Shown in pieces: positions 50,721-59,311 of a stretch of 64,000 nucleotides of DNA. The stretch is taken from the NCBI RefSeq assembly GCF_000701905.1, contig NZ_JNKC01000001.1, positions 868,001 to 932,000 on the forward strand. The letters are read 5' to 3'. The position numbers and the translations under genes were made by a program. Position 1 is the stretch's first letter; every line of letters begins with the position of its first letter. This DNA is from Proteiniclasticum ruminis DSM 24773. GTDB taxonomy: Bacteria > Bacillota > Clostridia > Clostridiales > Clostridiaceae. The notes under the pieces were generated by a model that did no database searches, was not told the DNA's origin, and saw only the letters and a program-made list of their open reading frames with translations.

Positions 50721-51188
50721 TTATCTCACGGCTTTCTTAAATGAAAGCACTTCACTTAGATCCTCCAGTGTTTCTTTGGTATAGACTTCAAAAACAACGG
50801 GTAAAAACTTCAGCTTTTCGCCAAGTTTTCGGGTTTCAGCGATCTCTTTCCTAAGATTCTCCTGAATAGGTAAGTTCATCATATTCTGTTTCTCCCGGTC
50901 TGGCACATATACCGTCACTTTGAAAAAACCGTCCCAGATGGACAGCCAGCATACAGTTGTTTCTTTTTTTCCACCTCTAGGACCAGTCCAGCCATAGATT
51001 CCTTTTCCTAGCCATGCATGGCCATCTTTATAAAACTTCCAGTTCAGCCGGATGTCCTCTAGGCTCAGACCTTCAACAAATTGACAGTATATGCTGTAAG
51101 TATTACCAAGTGCTTCCTTTAGAACTTCCTCCGTGGGTTCCGGGTAGGGGGTTCGCAGGAGCTGCAGTTTTTTAGAATAAACATTCAA
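50721..51188 (-). CDS. DUF3788 domain protein
   Basis: 155 residues with DUF3788 features: LNWKFYKDGHAWLGKGIY, CWLSIWDGFFKVTVYV and DLSEVLSFKKAV. Function unknown. Start is TTG 51188 with GGAGGG 6 bases upstream; the nearby ATG is out of frame. Lies between the pRiA4b-like gene and a helical-repeat protein. Confidence 0.75.
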   Translation of the reverse strand: MNVYSKKLQLLRTPYPEPTEEVLKEALGNTYSIYCQFVEGLSLEDIRLNWKFYKDGHAWLGKGIYGWTGPRGGKKETTVCWLSIWDGFFKVTVYVPDREKQNMMNLPIQENLRKEIAETRKLGEKLKFLPVVFEVYTKETLEDLSEVLSFKKAVR

Positions 51189-51212
51189 AACTATCCCTCC
51201 AATACTCTCTCA

Positions 51213-51872
51213 CTACTTCTTGATTTCTTCCACTCGCTTTACAAACAGTACCGCTTTTTTCACCACCGCTTTCCTCACACTATGTAATTGCCCCTTTGCA
51301 AATTTCAGTATTTCTTCCTGATGCGCCGACTTGTCATAATACTTCTCAAAACACTCCAGCACCTTCCCACATACAATGGCATTGCATTCCGGTGAGGGCT
51401 CTCTCTTGTGAACATAGATGATCTTAGGTACTGAAAGAAGCTTTTCTGTGATGATTCCTTCATATTGAGGCAGTGCATGAACTATTTTCCAGGCACTGCC
51501 CGCAGCATTGCCTGCGGTAATCATTTGTGGATCTTCTAGAAGAGAAAGATAGGCTTCAACATAAGAAAGCTGATTATCCTGTTCTACATATCCGGCAAAA
51601 TTTGCCATGACAAAAATCCCATCCCATTTGATGAAGCTGTTCTGGTGATGGATCCAGGATAAGATCTCATCCATGTGAGGCTTGAGCACTTCAGGGTGTT
51701 CCTCACTGATGAGTCTTATGATTTTTGAGGCTTTGTACTTCAGGCTGGACTGCTCCTTCTTCACAAACTTCACTACAAACTCCAGATCCTCTTTTTTCTC
51801 CGCGAGTTCCAAAGCCATCTGTTTGAAGTCTTGATTTCCATCAAGGCTCAAAATCAGCTCTTCCTTTTTCAT
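51213..51872 (-). CDS. HEAT-like helical-repeat protein
   Basis: 219 residues, all helical, with repeat-like segments of 35-40 residues (YKASKIIRLISEEHPEVLKPHMDEILSWIHHQN; FIKWDGIFVMANFAGYVEQDN; AGNAAGSAWKIVHALPQY). Probably cytoplasmic; resembles HEAT-repeat/adaptin-like proteins of unknown role. AAGGGG precedes ATG 51872. Twenty-four bases separate it from the DUF3788 gene. Confidence 0.65.
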   Translation of the reverse strand: MKKEELILSLDGNQDFKQMALELAEKKEDLEFVVKFVKKEQSSLKYKASKIIRLISEEHPEVLKPHMDEILSWIHHQNSFIKWDGIFVMANFAGYVEQDNQLSYVEAYLSLLEDPQMITAGNAAGSAWKIVHALPQYEGIITEKLLSVPKIIYVHKREPSPECNAIVCGKVLECFEKYYDKSAHQEEILKFAKGQLHSVRKAVVKKAVLFVKRVEEIKK

Positions 51873-51926
51873 ACAATCCCCTTCTTCTTATGATCCTGAA
51901 CACAACCTAGCGAGCTTGCTCCGCTG

Positions 51927-52625
51927 TTAGCTCTGCCAAGGTCGAACCTTTCCCAGCCAACCTTCTTTTTCCCAATAGTTTTTCTCGGAGATACTTGCGC
52001 CCCTATTCCCCTGCTGCATCTTTCTCATCATAAGGAAAAACACCTTTGTCTTCATCCCTGCTTTTGGGTGATGGTTACGCTGAAGACTTCTTACAATCCG
52101 GTCCGTTCTTTTATCGATCTGTGACTTCTTCTTATCAGAAACCCCTGCCCAGTTCATCGCTTGCACACTAACGCCATAGGTTCTGATTCTAGGTACTCCC
52201 CAGAAGAACAGTGCATTAGAGATATCTTTCAAAGCATGTCTCATTCCGCTGCCAGCAGCCGTTGTCACCACCACAGCATTTTTTTGGAACATGACTTTTC
52301 TTGGTTTATGGACCATCCAGTAGCTGAACGTCAAATCCAAAAAACTCTTCATGGGCGCAGAGGCTCTCATACAATAGGTTGGTGTTGTGAAGATGAGAAG
52401 ATCCGCTTCCTCCACTTTATCCATCATCTTCTTTTTCTCCCCATAGAAAGGACACTGGCTTTCATCTTCAATGCACCGGTAGCATCCAACACAGAAATGA
52501 TTGAGATCTCGCGGCAGAAAAAACTCTGTCACTTCTTTCTCTCCTGGCAGCTTATTCTCAATCATTCTTCCAATATGATAGGAACTTCCTTTATGATTTT
52601 GGCCATGGATGAGAACTATCTTCAT
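51927..52625 (-). CDS. NADPH-dependent FMN reductase-like flavoprotein
   Basis: 232 residues. Flavodoxin-like fold: IVLIHGQNHKGSSYHIGRMI (phosphate loop), CVGCYRCIEDESQCPFY (cysteine pair), DLLIFTTPTYCMRASAPMKSFLDLTF and VVVTTAAGSGMRHAL. Likely reduces FMN-linked quinones or metals. Start is ATG 52625 with GGTG upstream; the open frame further up has no site. A C-terminal basic extension of about 40 residues is unusual. Confidence 0.8.
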   Translation of the reverse strand: MKIVLIHGQNHKGSSYHIGRMIENKLPGEKEVTEFFLPRDLNHFCVGCYRCIEDESQCPFYGEKKKMMDKVEEADLLIFTTPTYCMRASAPMKSFLDLTFSYWMVHKPRKVMFQKNAVVVTTAAGSGMRHALKDISNALFFWGVPRIRTYGVSVQAMNWAGVSDKKKSQIDKRTDRIVRSLQRNHHPKAGMKTKVFFLMMRKMQQGNRGASISEKNYWEKEGWLGKVRPWQS

Positions 52626-52756
52626 TTTTAACACCACACATTCAAATTTATACTTTTCACTTCTAGTATACGCAATTTCGTCAAAAATTCTACATATCAC
52701 GTTTTTTTCGTACCGCAGTCGGAGTATGCTAAAGAGTGGAATGAGTTGATATGAGA

Positions 52757-52787
52757 AAGAACCACCGAAAAACATCAGTGGTTCCTT
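52757..52787 (-). terminator. Terminator of the Nim-like gene
   Basis: GAACCAC (52759-52765) / GTGGTTC (52778-52784) with a 12-base loop, then TTTCTC on the minus strand. Confidence 0.6.
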
Positions 52788-52798
52788 CTGTCTTTACG

Positions 52799-53290
52799 TT
52801 AGAAATCTTTGGGTTTCTTTCTTTCTTTTGCCGTGATCTCGAGAACTTTTACTTTTACTACTTCCACGGATAAAGCCATCTGCTCACTGATCTCAAAGGA
52901 TCTGCCTGTCTGGTGGAGCATCAGACGCTCTAATCCTTTCACTTTTTCTTCTGGGTTCTCCACAATATCTGCACTTCCTCTGGCTATGACAGAGGAAAAG
53001 GACGCTCCATATCTGCAAGGAACATCACCGCCAGAGACTACTTCCACATCTGCATCCAGTTCGATGCATACATTAGGATTGTCTCTTATCAGATCCAGCT
53101 TATGTCCTACTTTTGCAGAGTGCATATAGAAGAGCAGATCTTTTGTTTCAGAATCATACGTATACCCGAAATGAAGCGGAACAATATAAGGATACGCACC
53201 ATCAAATAATCCAAGACGCAGAATCTTAGCTTTCTCTATTATTTTAAGAATGTCTTCAAACTCCCGTACTTCCCGATCCGTTCTTCTCAT
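52799..53290 (-). CDS. Pyridoxamine 5'-phosphate oxidase-fold protein, NimA-like
   Basis: 163 residues: MRRTDREVREFEDILKIIEK, LGLFDGAYPYIVPLHFGYTY, FYMHSAKVGHKLDLIRDNPNVCIELDAD, YGASFSSVIARGSADIV and LMLHQTGR. This is the pattern of Nim-type 5-nitroimidazole-associated flavoproteins and general PNPOx-like oxidoreductases. Start is ATG 53290 with AGGAG 6 bases upstream. Resistance function not shown. Confidence 0.8.
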   Translation of the reverse strand: MRRTDREVREFEDILKIIEKAKILRLGLFDGAYPYIVPLHFGYTYDSETKDLLFYMHSAKVGHKLDLIRDNPNVCIELDADVEVVSGGDVPCRYGASFSSVIARGSADIVENPEEKVKGLERLMLHQTGRSFEISEQMALSVEVVKVKVLEITAKERKKPKDF

Positions 53291-53510
53291 AGTACTCTCC
53301 TTTTTCTTCATATCTTAAATTCATCAGCCAGATAGAATTCTTCCCGCCCTTCATAAGGCTCTACCTCCTCACAAATCATGACGAAAGACTTCATAACTCT
53401 ATAGCGGTTTGAGTTCAACACTTTTTTCTTTGCCATTGTATGAAAAATGAATGTTTACTAGTTGTCTTCTATTATCTTATAATTGAAAAGAGAAAGAAAG
53501 AGGTGGCTTT

Positions 53511-54029
53511 ATGAGTATTATTTTCAGACGAATGAGCATGGAAGACGTGGAGAGTGTGTGGCGCATGTTCCAGGACATCAGAGAAGAGAAGATTGACATG
53601 TCCTTTGCCGAAATATCCAGTATTGAAGAGGTTACATCCTATGTGGATAATCCCTCAGAACTTACTTATGTGGCTGTTTCAGAAGAAGATCCTCATACTG
53701 TGCTCTGCCTCATAAAAGGAAAGCGTGAGATGTCGGAAGAAAAAAAGCATGCAGTCTTCCTGTCCGCAGCTACTGCCCGAAGCGCTAGAGGAAGGGGCCT
53801 TGTTTCAAAACTCACAGACTATGCTTTGAATGAGATGGAGCATGAAGGCATCACCATCGCGAGAATCTATGTCTACAGCAATAACATCTCTTCCATCAAA
53901 GCCATCCAGAAGATGGATTTTACACACGCTGGAACCGTGCTCATGCATCATAAAGATCGTGCCACCGGTGAATTCGTGGACGACTTGATTTTCCATAAGA
54001 TCTTAAATTTAAAAAGCAAGGCATTCTAA
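53511..54029 (+). CDS. GNAT family N-acetyltransferase
   Basis: 172 residues with a GNAT core: FRRMSMEDVESVWRMFQDIRE, FLSAATARSARGRGLVSKLTDYAL (acetyl-CoA loop R-x-x-G-R-G-L) and IYVYSNNISSIKAIQKMDFTHAG. Substrate unknown. Promoter candidate TTTACT-N18-TATAAT ends about 25 bases upstream; GAGGTG precedes ATG. The transcription terminator stem starts inside the last codons. Confidence 0.78.
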   Translation: MSIIFRRMSMEDVESVWRMFQDIREEKIDMSFAEISSIEEVTSYVDNPSELTYVAVSEEDPHTVLCLIKGKREMSEEKKHAVFLSAATARSARGRGLVSKLTDYALNEMEHEGITIARIYVYSNNISSIKAIQKMDFTHAGTVLMHHKDRATGEFVDDLIFHKILNLKSKAF

Positions 54030-54055
54030 TTTTAGATTAGAGTGCCTTGCTTTTT
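54011..54055 (+). terminator. Terminator overlapping the 3' end of the GNAT gene
   Basis: AAAAAGCAAGGCA pairs with TGCCTTGCTTTTT and the inner TCTAA/TTAGA pair continues. The 5' arm covers codons 168-172 and the stop of the gene. Also closes the opposing YdbC-like gene at 54075. Confidence 0.85.
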
Positions 54056-54074
54056 CAGCAGCTTTATTACAATG

Positions 54075-54296
54075 TTAAAGGTCTAAATCATTAAAGAGAT
54101 CACGAAGTTTCTTCATCTCTTCTACGCTCAATGTTACACCTTTTCCCATTTTCTCATGTTCAGGTGACCAGTCTCTGATGTCATACTTTGGCTCTCTGTC
54201 ATTCCAGCTGATGAGGTTCACTTGCTTTGACCAGCCTCTGTTGTTTTCTGAAAGTATGCCTAAGGTTTCTTTGATCTCATACTTGATATCTGCCAT
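54075..54296 (-). CDS. YdbC/PC4-like single-stranded DNA-binding protein
   Basis: 73 residues with the PC4 fold pattern: IKYEIKETLGILSENNRGWSKQVNLISWNDREPKYDIRDWSPEHEKMGKGVTLSVEEMKKLRDLF. Bacterial YdbC binds single-stranded DNA and may act in transcription or repair. ATG 54296 has AAAGG about 10 bases upstream. Length matches the family. Confidence 0.82.
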   Translation of the reverse strand: MADIKYEIKETLGILSENNRGWSKQVNLISWNDREPKYDIRDWSPEHEKMGKGVTLSVEEMKKLRDLFNDLDL

Positions 54297-54384
54297 AATC
54301 CTCATTCCTTTCATCTGTAAGTGATTCTTAGTATATACACTTTTTATGAAAAATCAATGTAAGCGCCGGCAGTTAGGGACAGGT

Positions 54385-55140
54385 CTATGCAGCCAGTTCT
54401 TTGTCAATGTAGTAATTTGCTCCAGCAATTATCACAGCGCCACCAACGAAATTCCCAATCGCAACCACCACAAAACTAATTAGAATGCCAGCTACGGTAA
54501 TATTAGCTCCATTGACAAATGCCATAACCAGATAGAACATATTGGCAACAATATGTTCTGTGCCACTGAGAACAAAAACAGCAATCGGGAACCATACCGC
54601 AAGGATTTTACCTGCTACTGTCTTCGCACTGTAAGCCATCATCACCCCACTGCAGACAATAATATTACACAAAACTGCACTGATGAACATCTGTCCAACG
54701 GGCATTGTTGTTTTTACTACGGCACTATTGGAGATTACTTCAATCATATGTTCACTGAAGATTCCCGCCCCTGTGCTGAGCAGCGCGATGATTACTGCAC
54801 CAACAAGATTTGCTGCGAGTACTGTAGTGAGCATCTTCATAAATTTGCCCATTTTTACTGATTTTTTATACACACTGAGAATCGCCATGCAATCACTGGT
54901 AAAGAGTTCGCTTCCCAAAAGAAGTATTGCGATGATACCTGTTGGGAAAATCAGCGCTCCCAAGAACTTTCCCACACCTGGATCTTCCGTATAAGCTACC
55001 AGTCTGAAATAAGCGATTGCACCAATCGCGATGAACATTCCTGCAAGAATCCCTTGAATGACCAGCGCCTTAATATTTCTTTCTGTTTTGCTCACTCCGG
55101 CATGTTCAATGTATTCCATGATTTCTTTAAAACTTTTCAT
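54385..55140 (-). CDS. Formate/nitrite transporter (FNT) family channel
   Basis: 251 residues with six hydrophobic segments and FNT features: IQGILAGMFIAIGAIAYFR, LLLGSELFTSDCM, NIIVCSGVMMAYSAKTVAGK and FVLSGTEHIVANMFYL. May move formate, nitrite or hydrosulfide. Start is ATG 55140 with GGAGG 5 bases upstream; longer starts precede that site. It is alone; no pyruvate formate-lyase or nitrite genes nearby. Confidence 0.87.
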   Translation of the reverse strand: MKSFKEIMEYIEHAGVSKTERNIKALVIQGILAGMFIAIGAIAYFRLVAYTEDPGVGKFLGALIFPTGIIAILLLGSELFTSDCMAILSVYKKSVKMGKFMKMLTTVLAANLVGAVIIALLSTGAGIFSEHMIEVISNSAVVKTTMPVGQMFISAVLCNIIVCSGVMMAYSAKTVAGKILAVWFPIAVFVLSGTEHIVANMFYLVMAFVNGANITVAGILISFVVVAIGNFVGGAVIIAGANYYIDKELAA

Positions 55141-55325
55141 TACTTCCTCCAACATTCTTCCTGTATACTGTTTTTTTTGTTTCTTTTTCTCTTCCCCATG
55201 AAATCCTAAGAGTACTAGGATCCGCTTCACTTTTGTTTTGCTGCTATCTTTTTTGGTCTCCTTCCTATGATTTTTAACAGTGATATTTTTTTAATAATGG
55301 CAATTGAAACTAGGCCTAAACGCAG

Positions 55326-55369
55326 TTCATCATCGAAACACTTTAAACAGTAAATGTTTCGATGATGAA
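55326..55369. repeat. Fifteen-base perfect inverted repeat of unknown function
   Basis: TTCATCATCGAAACA (55326-55340) and TGTTTCGATGATGAA (55355-55369), 14-base loop. Pairing continues imperfectly (CTAG arms) to about 55310-55382. No T-run on either strand. The gap 55141-55523 holds only this; the two short open frames over it look like artefacts of the repeat. Confidence 0.7.
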
Positions 55370-55508
55370 TTAAATCTAGATTATAAACCCTACATGACAA
55401 ACTCCCTGATAGGGTTCTTTTCTCCTGCATTTACACAATCACATTCCATTATACAGTATGAAAGAGGAGGAGGTCAACAAAAGCATGTGATTTCCAGGAG
55501 TATTTAAT

Positions 55509-55523
55509 CGGTACCAGGTACCG
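55509..55523. repeat. Palindrome at the 3' end of the XRE gene
   Basis: CGGTACC-A-GGTACCG, 7+1+7, beginning at the base after the stop codon at 55524 and flanked by TTAA. Could be a terminator stem without U-tract or a REP-like unit. Confidence 0.5.
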
Positions 55524-56111
55524 TTAAAACAGCTTCCTGCTCGATTTCTTCAAATAATGTTCAAAAGAAGGCTGTCTCATGATTATCTTCTCTTTCATAT
55601 AAGGATAGACTATGATTGCTATTCCCATTAAAACAAAAGAAACACATAGCACAATCAGCCACTCTACATTATTATGCTCAATAAATGCAGATATCCCTGA
55701 CGTTATCCTGGTTGAATTCTCCTCTCCTGCGATTGCTGTAGAGATTTCAACTGGAAATATGGAACTTAGTATTCCTATGATGAGTATACCAAACAGACCC
55801 ATTAAGGAAAGGGAGATTCCCAAGTAGTTGTTAGAAATACCCAAGAAACCTTCACTATTTTGGGGCTTCTCTTCAAACATTGTAGCATCATTCTCATGAA
55901 CCTCAATTTCGTCTTTTAACAAATAATCTATGGAAACATGGAACAGTTTGCTGAGCTGAATAATATTTTCTGTGTCAGGCAAAGAGCTGTCGAGCTCCCA
56001 TTTTGATACAGATTGCCTTGATATGGTTAGTTTTGTTGCTAACTGTTCTTGCGATAGACCATTTTGTTTGCGTAGAATTTGTAGTTTTTCTCCGAATGTT
56101 ATGATGACCAC
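55524..56111 (-). CDS. XRE-family regulator with C-terminal membrane domain
   Basis: 195 residues. XRE HTH at 6-60 (EKLQILRKQNGLSQEQLATKLTISRQSVSKWELDSSLP) and two hydrophobic segments (about 96-120 and 150-172). The start is unclear: GTG 56111 overlaps the ribosome site GGAGGTG, and no in-frame ATG lies near; an ATA codon (56102-56100) is ideally spaced 8 bases after GGAGG and would give the usual start (M)TFGEKLQ. Related in layout to the proteins at 48660 and 57167. Confidence 0.75.
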   Translation of the reverse strand: MVIITFGEKLQILRKQNGLSQEQLATKLTISRQSVSKWELDSSLPDTENIIQLSKLFHVSIDYLLKDEIEVHENDATMFEEKPQNSEGFLGISNNYLGISLSLMGLFGILIIGILSSIFPVEISTAIAGEENSTRITSGISAFIEHNNVEWLIVLCVSFVLMGIAIIVYPYMKEKIIMRQPSFEHYLKKSSRKLF

Positions 56112-56180
56112 CTCCAGTATTTATGGTTCCAGTATGGAGTTTAAAATAGATATAATCTACCAAGTTGACTTTGAACCTAC

Positions 56181-56195
56181 GCAACTGTCAGTTGC
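56181..56195. promoter_or_regulatory. Palindromic operator candidate for the XRE gene
   Basis: GCAACTG-T-CAGTTGC, 7+1+7, 70 bases upstream of the XRE start. Suggests autoregulation. No gene in 56112-56343. Confidence 0.4.
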
Positions 56196-56343
56196 ATACC
56201 AAAGAAAAGAGAGAGTTTGCATCTCTCCCATCTATGCAATAACGACTCCATTCTATCATTCACTTCCAACGCTCCGAATATAGTCTTTCAGATCATCGAT
56301 ACCAGTGTACATTCTTGATATCTTGTCATCCGCATAACGATCC

Positions 56344-56808
56344 TCACTCCACAATTTCAAAAACTTGAGAAACGAAGAAATATTCATTTCCAGGTTCTTC
56401 TTCTTTTCTAATTTCATTATACTGTGAAAGATTGAACTCTTTTACGATCCGATATTTCCCGGGTTTTACATTCTTCCAGTATTCAAGATAAATTGGGTAC
56501 TCCTCTTTACTATTGGGCGGAATATGATATAGTTCCGGCGTAACTTCTGCATCTACAACAGTTTCCATTTTATACCACTTCCCTAATCGCTCTCTTTCAA
56601 ACTCAAACTTCGAACCAAACCAGATGCTCTGATCTGTTCCGTTAATAAGCGTATAATAAATAACATTATTGTTTTGGCGAACATCAGTGATTTCTACCTC
56701 GCCTACAGAATTCAATTCCATACGATCGTATCCTGATCTTTTCCAGCCGCTACATCCGGTAAAAATAGTGATGATGACCAATGAAAAAGCAATTACTCCT
56801 TTTTTCAA
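56344..56808 (-). CDS. Lipoprotein with bacterial Ig-like (Big_14-like) domain
   Basis: 154 residues. Signal peptide with lipobox FTGC (Cys at about 19), then a beta-sandwich-like domain: VIYYTLINGTDQSIWFGSKFEFERE, GKWYKMETVVDA, IPPNSKEEYPIYLEYWKNVKPGKYRIVKEF. This is the pattern of Ig-like lipoproteins in Bacillota. Role unknown. The gene stands alone in the AT-rich stretch; downstream of it lies the XRE operator region. Confidence 0.72.
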   Translation of the reverse strand: MKKGVIAFSLVIITIFTGCSGWKRSGYDRMELNSVGEVEITDVRQNNNVIYYTLINGTDQSIWFGSKFEFERERLGKWYKMETVVDAEVTPELYHIPPNSKEEYPIYLEYWKNVKPGKYRIVKEFNLSQYNEIRKEEEPGNEYFFVSQVFEIVE

Positions 56809-57166
56809 ATATATCCCCCCCTGATTCTGTTGCTACTTAGCTATGAGTCATAATAAATACTCTTGTTTATAATAGAGTTTCTTTAACCATAACACGAATA
56901 GAATGTCATCTCGACCTCTTATTCAGATGACTTTGAAAGTAATCATTTAACAATTATCTTTGCTATATATTATCTATCCCGGATTATTAAACACTTATTG
57001 TAATCGCTATCCAAAAACTTACTGAGATGACTATAACAGATATGAGGCGTCGATTTGAATATTACATAAAATAATCTACTTTTCTATGTAGGACTACAAC
57101 TATCTCCACATGTCTAAAAATGATAACATTGAGATCAGAGATTGATCTTACTCCGCTTAATATATA
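56809..57166. other. AT-rich intergenic region without recognised gene
   Basis: 358 bases, visibly richer in A+T than the core genes. Contains a weak inverted repeat ACTCT-N10-AGAGT near 56852-56880 and no supported ORF, RNA gene or terminator. Confidence 0.5.
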
Positions 57167-57877
57167 TTAATCATTAGGTGAGTAAGAAACCTTCCTATTT
57201 TTGAATCCATGTCTCTTTGTTACTATCTTTGTCATCGTAACATTGAGAAACATAGTGATAAAAACAAATAATATAATAACTACAATCAATGCATCAATCG
57301 TATCTTCGATTGCAGCCCAATCACCTGTATGCACTTCGTTTGAAATATTTAAGAACTGAATCATAAGTGATATTAGAGTAAAGCCTAAACTTGAAATTAT
57401 AGAAATAACAATCCCCCCTGAATTTGCATACGAGATTTGCCAAATTGGGATTCCCCAAGCAATCAGACCAGCGATAATGCTACCAACAGAAAACAGCACT
57501 ATCTCCCCATCAGAAACAAGCAGAAGCAATAACAATAATGCAACGAGCGTAAACCCTGAGAGTATAACACTTCCAATGCCCTTTACAACTTTTGACGTTA
57601 TCTTTGATAACTCAATTATGTCCATCATTAGATTCTCAGCCTCTTTCGTGCTAATATGTTCATTCTCATTACGCTTTGCCTGCATCAGTTCAACCAAGCT
57701 CACTTCCAATGCTTTTGCCAGAGCTTCAATACTATTTATATCGGGTAATCCAACACCCCGTTCCCATCTCGATACAGCTTTATCAGTAACATGAAGTTTT
57801 TTAGCAAGATGGGTTTGAGTCATCCCGAGTTCTTTTCTTCTTTCTGAAATAAATGGACCCAATTGTTTTGCATCCAT
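57167..57877 (-). CDS. XRE-family regulator with C-terminal membrane domain
   Basis: 236 residues. XRE HTH at 8-63 (FISERRKELGMTQTHLAKKLHVTDKAVSRWERGVGLPD), then four hydrophobic segments (about 100-122, 127-147, 152-175, 195-218). Plausible membrane-tethered regulator of unknown ligand. GGGAGG lies before ATG. Upstream (57880-57970) AT-rich repeats such as TAAAC-N5-GTTTA could be its operator. Codon use is more AT-rich than the core genes. Confidence 0.78.
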   Translation of the reverse strand: MDAKQLGPFISERRKELGMTQTHLAKKLHVTDKAVSRWERGVGLPDINSIEALAKALEVSLVELMQAKRNENEHISTKEAENLMMDIIELSKITSKVVKGIGSVILSGFTLVALLLLLLLVSDGEIVLFSVGSIIAGLIAWGIPIWQISYANSGGIVISIISSLGFTLISLMIQFLNISNEVHTGDWAAIEDTIDALIVVIILFVFITMFLNVTMTKIVTKRHGFKNRKVSYSPND

Positions 57878-58161
57878 AAATCCACCTCCCTTATAACTTC
57901 ATACTATATCCTCAAGTCTGTTTCAATCAACCGATGTTTAGTTTACATTCTCATGTATAAGATAAACGTACTGTTTACCTCAAAAAAACAAATTTGATTA
58001 ACTAAAGTTAACCATTAAGCAAAAAGCTTGAACCGTTGTGTTTTACTGGAAACATAAACTTCGAATCATCATTAATATATTATGGTCACCATTCTCCTGC
58101 AATACCCCATAACTCCTACCCCTTTCATGAAATCACTTCCATTGCGGAATCTAAAACAGGG

Positions 58162-59161
58162 TTATTTCTTATGTGTCCATTCATGCTCTTCTAAATACAT
58201 ATCAAAATCATCTTTTTTAGGTGCACTTAACCGTTTTTTATTAAACTTATCATATTCTTTCTCAGCAAGCTCTTTAGCCACTTCACGTGAAATAGACCCT
58301 GCACCAGTAAGAATATCTCTCTCATTAAAATTTAGGAAGGCATTAAGCTTCTCTTCCAATCCTTCATATACATAGGATTACGTCTTTCTGCCTGATCTTC
58401 TGCATAATCGAGATACATGGTTACAATACGATTGAGGGACTTTATCTCTTTTTCCGTCAAATAATTCTTAGCAACAGTGATATCGCCTTTACGCACCTTA
58501 TCACCCTTCCAAGTGGTAAGTCCCATATTATCTTTTGACGCATCAGCTCTTTGCTCAATAAGTTCTGCTGCCGTATGTCCATGAATAGCAAAATGGAGCT
58601 TGTTTTGCACTGTTGCAAAGAACTTTTTAGCTTCTTCAGATTTTCCATCATAATCTATGGATAAGGCATAGATATCTGTGATCTTCTTATAAAATCTTTT
58701 CTCCGAGGCTCTAATATCACGTATGCGTTCTAATAGCTCATCAAAATAATCATCACCAATATTACGCATACTCTTAAGGCGTTCATCATCCATAGCAAAG
58801 CCTTTAACTAAGTATTCGTTTAATCTTTCTGTTGCCCACCGTCTAAATTGTGTACCTCGACTAGAGCGTACACGGTAACCTACTGCAATGATTAATTCCA
58901 GGTTATAAAAACGTACTGTTCTCTCAACCTCTCTATTTCCCTCAGTTTGAACTATTCGGTTTTCCCGAATAGTTCGATTTTCTTCAAGTTCACCTTCTGC
59001 ATAAATGTTTTTTATGTGCTCATTTATGGTATTAACGCTTTTTTGATAAAGCTCAGAAATCGCCTTCTGTGTCATCCATACAGTCTCATTTTCAAGTCTA
59101 CATCTATTTTTGTTTTTCCATCTTCTGTCTGATATATGAGAAAATCGTTATTATTTTCCAA
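58162..59161 (-). pseudogene. rhuM family gene broken by two frameshifts
   Basis: RhuM-type protein. Fragments in order: ENNNDFLIYQTEDGKTKIDV (start TTG 59161, GGAGGG upstream), a one-base loss near 59095 in the expected DVRLENETVWMTQK, then TQKAISELYQKSVNTINEHI to NPMYMKDW, a second one-base loss near 58353, and EEKLNAFLNFNERDILTGAG to the stop at 58162. All conserved blocks remain, so the decay is recent. RhuM proteins are found on pathogenicity islands and mobile elements; their role is unknown. Confidence 0.8.
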
Positions 59162-59311
59162 TATAACCCTCCTTCACCATAAGTAGCTTCAATCTATGTT
59201 CCTTATTATTATAATCTTACCAAAGTGGCTATAACTTAACCACATAAACCTCGTTTTACTTTATATTTTCTTTCCAACTCAGAATTGATTTTGAGAAATC
59301 TTTTTCTCATG

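Noticed and set aside
55326-55369. Rho-independent terminator at the 15-base repeat
   Set aside because: Neither strand has a T-run after the stem.
55227-55507. Short open frames on both strands over the 15-base inverted repeat
   Set aside because: They mirror each other because of the repeat, lack good ribosome sites and match no family.
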